64,000 bases of DNA from Polyangium mundeleinium. GTDB lineage: Bacteria; Myxococcota_A; Polyangia; Polyangiales; Polyangiaceae. A program made the position numbers and the translations under genes. Of this stretch, positions 61,014 to 64,000 are shown in pieces; position 1 is the stretch's first letter, and every line of letters starts with the position of its first letter. The notes under the pieces are model-generated. The model had not been told where the DNA came from and made no database searches. It was given only the letters and a program-made list of their open reading frames with translations. The stretch covers positions 11,688,501 to 11,752,500 of the forward strand of contig NZ_JAQNDO010000001.1 of the NCBI RefSeq assembly GCF_028369105.1. Direction: 5' to 3'.

Positions 61014-61442
61014 ATGGGACTTTCCGATGCGCTCGCGGACAAGGACAAGAAGGGCCGGATCATCTCCGACTGCGCCACGTTGATCGACGAAGAGGTCGCG
61101 TCGAAGGGGCTCGCCGCGCTGCCGCTCAAGGCGGGTTACAAGGCGATCAAGGGCATCAAGCCCGGCTTCATTCCGCACGTCCTCGAGTCGCTCCTGCCCG
61201 AGATGGCCACGAAGGTGGACCCGCTCTGGGCCGAGGGCGTCTCCGCGGGCAATCCCGTCAAATTCTTCCAGGACAACCGCGGGCGTGTCGCGGACGCCCT
61301 GCTCTCCGTGACCGACGCGAAATCGAAAAACGCGAAAAACGCGCTCGTCCGTTCGACCTACGAATCGCTGCGCGGCACGGCCAAAAAGCACGTCGAGGAG
61401 GCCATCCCGCGCCTCTCGAAGGTCATCGAAAAGTACGCCTGA
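61014..61442 (+). CDS. DUF6918-like helical protein
   Basis: 142 residues from the ATG at 61014, with GGAGG 7 bases upstream. The frame is open to 60621 but the upstream part is not protein-like. The sequence (DCATLIDEEVASKGLAALPL, KAGYKAIKGIKPGFIPHVLE, SLLPEMATKVDPLWAEGVSA) recalls a family of small uncharacterised proteins in actinobacteria and myxobacteria (DUF6918). It is cytosolic and helical. It converges with the CDF transporter gene; 13 bases separate the stops. Confidence 0.65.
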   Translation: MGLSDALADKDKKGRIISDCATLIDEEVASKGLAALPLKAGYKAIKGIKPGFIPHVLESLLPEMATKVDPLWAEGVSAGNPVKFFQDNRGRVADALLSVTDAKSKNAKNALVRSTYESLRGTAKKHVEEAIPRLSKVIEKYA

Positions 61443-61455
61443 TTCGAAGCGCCTC

Positions 61456-62385
61456 TCAGGCGACCTGGGCGGTGCGCGGGATGTCCGGCTCGACGAAGCA
61501 CCAGCGCACGTCGGACCTCCTGTGGCGCAGCGACGCCTCGAACTCGTTGATCGCCGTGCAGACCTCGTTCGTGGTCACGCCCTCGTAAAAGCTCACCTTC
61601 ACGGCCACGAGCACCTCGCCCGGGCCTTGCTGCATCGTGATCACGTGCAGCACCCGATCGATCTTCGGGTGCGCCGCGACCGCCTGGCGCACGGCCACCT
61701 CGACCTCCGGATCCGCGGACTCGCCGATCAGGAGCGACATGATCTCCACCGCGAGGAAGACCGCCACCGCCACGAGCACGAGCCCGATCGCGATGCTGCC
61801 GATCGCGTCCCACTTCGGATCTCCGGTCACGTACGCCGCCGCGAGCGCGATCGACGCGAGGATGAGGCCGAGCGAGGCCGCCGCGTTCTCGCCGAAGACG
61901 ACGACGAGGTCCGAGTCCTTCGTGTCCTTGAGGTACTGGAAGAACGGCTTCTGCCCGCGACGCTTGTTCATCTCGCGGATGTTCGACAGCGTCGCGCCGC
62001 CCTCGAGCAGCAGGGAAAACCCGAGGATCCCGAGGCCGAGGTGCACCTTCTCCACGGGCTCGGGGTGGCCGAGCTTGTGGATCCCCTCGTAGATCGAGAA
62101 GACGCCGCCGCCCGAGAAGAGCAGCAGCGCGACCAGGAACGACCAGAAGTAGAGCGAGCGCCCGTAGCCGAGTGGGTGCGACGCGTCCGGCTTCTTCCGC
62201 GCCCGGTTCACGCCGAGCAGGAGCAGGAGCTGGTTGCCGCAATCCGCCGCCGAGTGCAGCGTCTCGGCGAGCAGCGCGCCCGAGCCCGTCAGGAACGCGA
62301 CCACGCCCTTGCCCGCCGCGATGGCGAGGTTGGTGAGCAGCGACTGGACGATATGGGAGGTCGAATGGTCTTCCGACGACGACAC
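61456..62385 (-). CDS. cation diffusion facilitator transporter (ZnT9-like)
   Basis: 309 residues, six membrane helices then a cytosolic ferredoxin-like domain. The second helix keeps the metal site in AETLHSAADCGNQLLLL (His-x3-Asp), and DASHPLGYGRSLYFWSFLVA follows. The fifth helix reads VFGENAAASLGLILASIALA, without the usual second HxxxD pair, as in the ZnT9-type subgroup. The tail (HPKIDRVLHVITMQQGPGEV) is standard. It likely exports a divalent metal (Zn, Mn, Fe or Co) in exchange for protons; the specificity is open. Confidence 0.88.
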   Translation of the reverse strand: MSSSEDHSTSHIVQSLLTNLAIAAGKGVVAFLTGSGALLAETLHSAADCGNQLLLLLGVNRARKKPDASHPLGYGRSLYFWSFLVALLLFSGGGVFSIYEGIHKLGHPEPVEKVHLGLGILGFSLLLEGGATLSNIREMNKRRGQKPFFQYLKDTKDSDLVVVFGENAAASLGLILASIALAAAYVTGDPKWDAIGSIAIGLVLVAVAVFLAVEIMSLLIGESADPEVEVAVRQAVAAHPKIDRVLHVITMQQGPGEVLVAVKVSFYEGVTTNEVCTAINEFEASLRHRRSDVRWCFVEPDIPRTAQVA

Positions 62386-62420
62386 GGGAGCCCTTGTATC
62401 ACGAGCGCGCCCCGAAAAAG

Positions 62421-62456
62421 AAAACCCCCAGCAGGCCGAAGCATGCTGGGGGTTTT
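62421..62456 (-). terminator. intrinsic terminator of the ATPase-SLOG gene
   Basis: AAAACCCCCAGCA (62421-62433) pairs with TGCTGGGGGTTTT (62444-62456) across a 10-base loop. On the minus strand the stem is followed by TTTTCTTTTT. It lies 20 bases after the ATPase stop and ends the fusA-containing transcript. Confidence 0.9.
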
Positions 62457-62475
62457 GCTTACCGCGAACCTTCGA

Positions 62476-63792
62476 TCAGGAAGGATCGCCGAACGACCGC
62501 TGGAAGAGCTCCTCGATCGCCTGCTTTCCGTCCTCGGTCAGGTTCTGCGTGCCGATGCCGGCGAAGGCCTCGCTCTTGATCATCGGCAGGGTCGCCATCT
62601 CCCACGCCGTCCCGCTCCAGCGGAACCAGGTCCGCTTCTGCTGGTCGAAGACGTAGAGCGGCTTCTTCCAGAGCCGCGCGAGCTCCGCGCCCCAGCCCGT
62701 GCCGCCGCGGACCGTGCCGTCGTCCTGGATCTGGCCGACGACGAAGACCTCGCGCGCCGCGTTGATCTGGTACCAGATCGTCTGCAGCACGTTGCGCACC
62801 AGCGGGATCTCGCTGAGCACGCGGCCGAGGCGCTTCGACACGTAGACCAGGCTGAAGTCGCCGCGGCGCAGGTCCGCCTCGCTCAGCACCTGCACCCCGC
62901 GCGTACGCTCGCGCAGCGTGTGGCCCTCGAAGCTGAAGTTCGTCTCCGTCAGGCCCCAGCGCTCCGCACACGCGCCGAACGCCGCCTCCGCGCCCTTCGC
63001 GCCGCCCGAGTAGAGGCGGTAGCGCTTGGCATCGCGCGGACGCTCGGAGGCCGGCGGGATGTCCGCGTCGATAATCCGCATCGTGTGCGGCTCGAGGCGA
63101 AGCGAGAGATCGGCGATCTCCTTGCTGTCGTGATCCTTGAGCAGGCGCAGGCGCACGACGTCCTTCTCGGGGTCGAGGAAGACCACGACGCCGAGTTTGT
63201 CGAAGAACCGATCGACCGGCGCGGGCGCCGAGCCCGGCTTCGCCTCGCTGGCCTTCGTCGTCGTCGAGAGCCAGAGCTCGGCCGAGTGATCCCGCGCGAG
63301 CGTGATCAGCGTGTCGATCATGGCCTCGGTCGCGTGCGCGCAATCGAAGCCGTCGATGATGATCACGTCCGGCGAGAAGTGCGCGATCTCGCGGGCGAAC
63401 GCCACGGTCTCGACGAGCTTCTTCATCGACGACGACGCGCCCTCGGTCGTGTTCCCGTGACCGAGGAGCGAGAAGATCAGCCGGTGACGCTCCAGGTCCA
63501 GGCGCACGGACTCGGGCTCGGCGAGCTTCGTGTACGTCGCGATGTCGTGGAAGAGCTCGTCGTAGTAAGCGCGCACGTGATCGACGGCGTGCTCCGTCGA
63601 GATGTGCAGCACGCGCCGATCACGCAGCAGATCGTCCAGCGCGATCTGCACGAGGAGCGCCGTCTTGCCGACGCCCGCGCGCGAGAGAACGACGCCCACG
63701 TTGCCGCGGCCCAGGCCGCCGTGCATCGACTTCTCGAAGACCCGCATGGGGCTCCGCTCGTTGACCTCTTTGCGGTACATCGGTGCCCTCAC
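62476..63792 (-). CDS. RecA/KaiC-like ATPase fused to a SLOG-like nucleotide-binding domain
   Basis: 438 residues from a GTG overlapping the fusA stop (GTGA); an ATG at 63780 is an alternative start. Residues about 25-245 are a RecA/Rad55-type ATPase with Walker A SRAGVGKT and Walker [13 protein letters not shown]. Residues about 262-415 have [33 protein letters not shown] and [20 protein letters not shown], the pattern of SLOG/YAcAr-type nucleotide-binding domains. A short tail follows ([12 protein letters not shown]-like region). The pair suggests ATP-dependent sensing of a nucleotide signal, co-expressed with EF-G. Confidence 0.75.
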   Translation of the reverse strand: MRAPMYRKEVNERSPMRVFEKSMHGGLGRGNVGVVLSRAGVGKTALLVQIALDDLLRDRRVLHISTEHAVDHVRAYYDELFHDIATYTKLAEPESVRLDLERHRLIFSLLGHGNTTEGASSSMKKLVETVAFAREIAHFSPDVIIIDGFDCAHATEAMIDTLITLARDHSAELWLSTTTKASEAKPGSAPAPVDRFFDKLGVVVFLDPEKDVVRLRLLKDHDSKEIADLSLRLEPHTMRIIDADIPPASERPRDAKRYRLYSGGAKGAEAAFGACAERWGLTETNFSFEGHTLRERTRGVQVLSEADLRRGDFSLVYVSKRLGRVLSEIPLVRNVLQTIWYQINAAREVFVVGQIQDDGTVRGGTGWGAELARLWKKPLYVFDQQKRTWFRWSGTAWEMATLPMIKSEAFAGIGTQNLTEDGKQAIEELFQRSFGDPS

Positions 63793-64000
63793 TTCCCCTT
63801 CTTCGCCAGCTCTTCTTTGTGCTTCTTGATGAGCTCCTCGGAGATCGCTCCGGGGACCGGGGCGTACCGGGAGAACTCCATGGTAAACTCAGCTTTGCCC
63901 TGCGTCGCGGAGCGAAGAACGGTCGAGAACCCGAACATCTCGGCGAGGGGGACCTCTGCCTCGACGCGGCAGAACCCTTCGGACTCCGTCGTGCCGATGA
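63789..64000 (-). CDS. fusA: elongation factor G, C-terminal part (5' beyond the window)
   Basis: The last 70 codons of an [23 protein letters not shown] then [20 protein letters not shown] are the conserved domain V of EF-G, ending in a Lys/Glu tail ([17 protein letters not shown]). It drives ribosome translocation with GTP. No start codon for it lies in this window. Its stop overlaps the GTG of the ATPase-SLOG gene, so the two are translationally coupled. EF-G2-type paralogues are possible; the first domains would decide. Confidence 0.9.
   Translation of the reverse strand, partial: IGTTESEGFCRVEAEVPLAEMFGFSTVLRSATQGKAEFTMEFSRYAPVPGAISEELIKKHKEELAKKGK

Noticed and set aside
40922-63792. 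TIR proteins plus the SLOG-like fusion as one Thoeris system
   Set aside because: They lie about 20 kb apart in separate operons, and the SLOG protein carries a RecA-like ATPase instead of a sirtuin-type domain. Thoeris genes are adjacent.

Overview
The window is GC-rich and reads like a chromosome segment of a myxobacterium, probably the Polyangium/Sorangium side. This is inferred from gene content, not from a marker gene. The signs are a CdnL/CarD-type RNA polymerase factor, a DUF4388 (PATAN) protein, an AgmX/TonB-like C-terminal lipoprotein, many lipoproteins with Gly/Ala-rich linkers, Cys/Asp-repeat and propeller-repeat surface lipoproteins, a histone H1-like protein, and many GTG/TTG starts. 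Antisense frames stay open for kilobases because of the GC bias. I treat them as shadows.

Layout. 1-5.8 kb: end of a Crp/Fnr regulator, folB, a PHP-type lipoprotein, nhaR, a cobA-hemD fusion, a GYF_2/GAF protein and tRNA-Cys. 6-16.3 kb: envelope proteins (outer-membrane barrel, two large repeat lipoproteins), an NtrC-type regulator, a PATAN/TPR protein, a zinc-ribbon metalloprotease-like protein and a parvulin foldase. 16.3-25.5 kb: two zinc-ribbon membrane proteins, a pterin dehydratase, rnc, a beta-barrel protein, trmL, cdnL with its own promoter and a long leader, ppx/gppA, an OmpA-type lipoprotein and an H1-like DNA-binding protein. 25.6-38.7 kb: an MFS transporter, a conserved unknown, several lipoproteins, an HNH nuclease, an SDR of the dienoyl-CoA reductase type, a DEDDh exonuclease, a TPR/aspartic-protease-like lipoprotein, coaD and an ArnT-like membrane glycosyltransferase.

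38.8-43.4 kb is the most accessory-looking part. A Uma2 nuclease-like gene is interrupted two codons before its inferred stop by a complete 1,540-bp IS1182-like element. On its other side lie two TIR-domain genes in tandem, the second membrane-anchored. Behind them is an array of seven exact 43-bp units.

43.4-64 kb: secreted and cytosolic unknowns; a minus-strand merR-DUF2203-folE-Lon-N-DUF3553 group; a DUF2330-like repeat protein; a perfect 14-bp dyad followed by a plus-strand molybdenum-cofactor group (small protein, NuoE-NuoF fusion, moeA, moeA-PBP fusion, mobA, M50 protease); zinc-ribbon and DUF6918-like proteins; a CDF transporter; and a RecA/KaiC-like ATPase fused to a SLOG-like domain, coupled by GTGA overlap to the 3' end of fusA at the window edge.

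The cdnL, coaD, rnc, trmL, tRNA and fusA segments look like stable core chromosome. The TIR/IS/Uma2 segment, the 43-bp array and the ATPase-SLOG fusion are the places most likely to hold something undescribed. All functional statements rest on reading motifs by eye. No database search was run.
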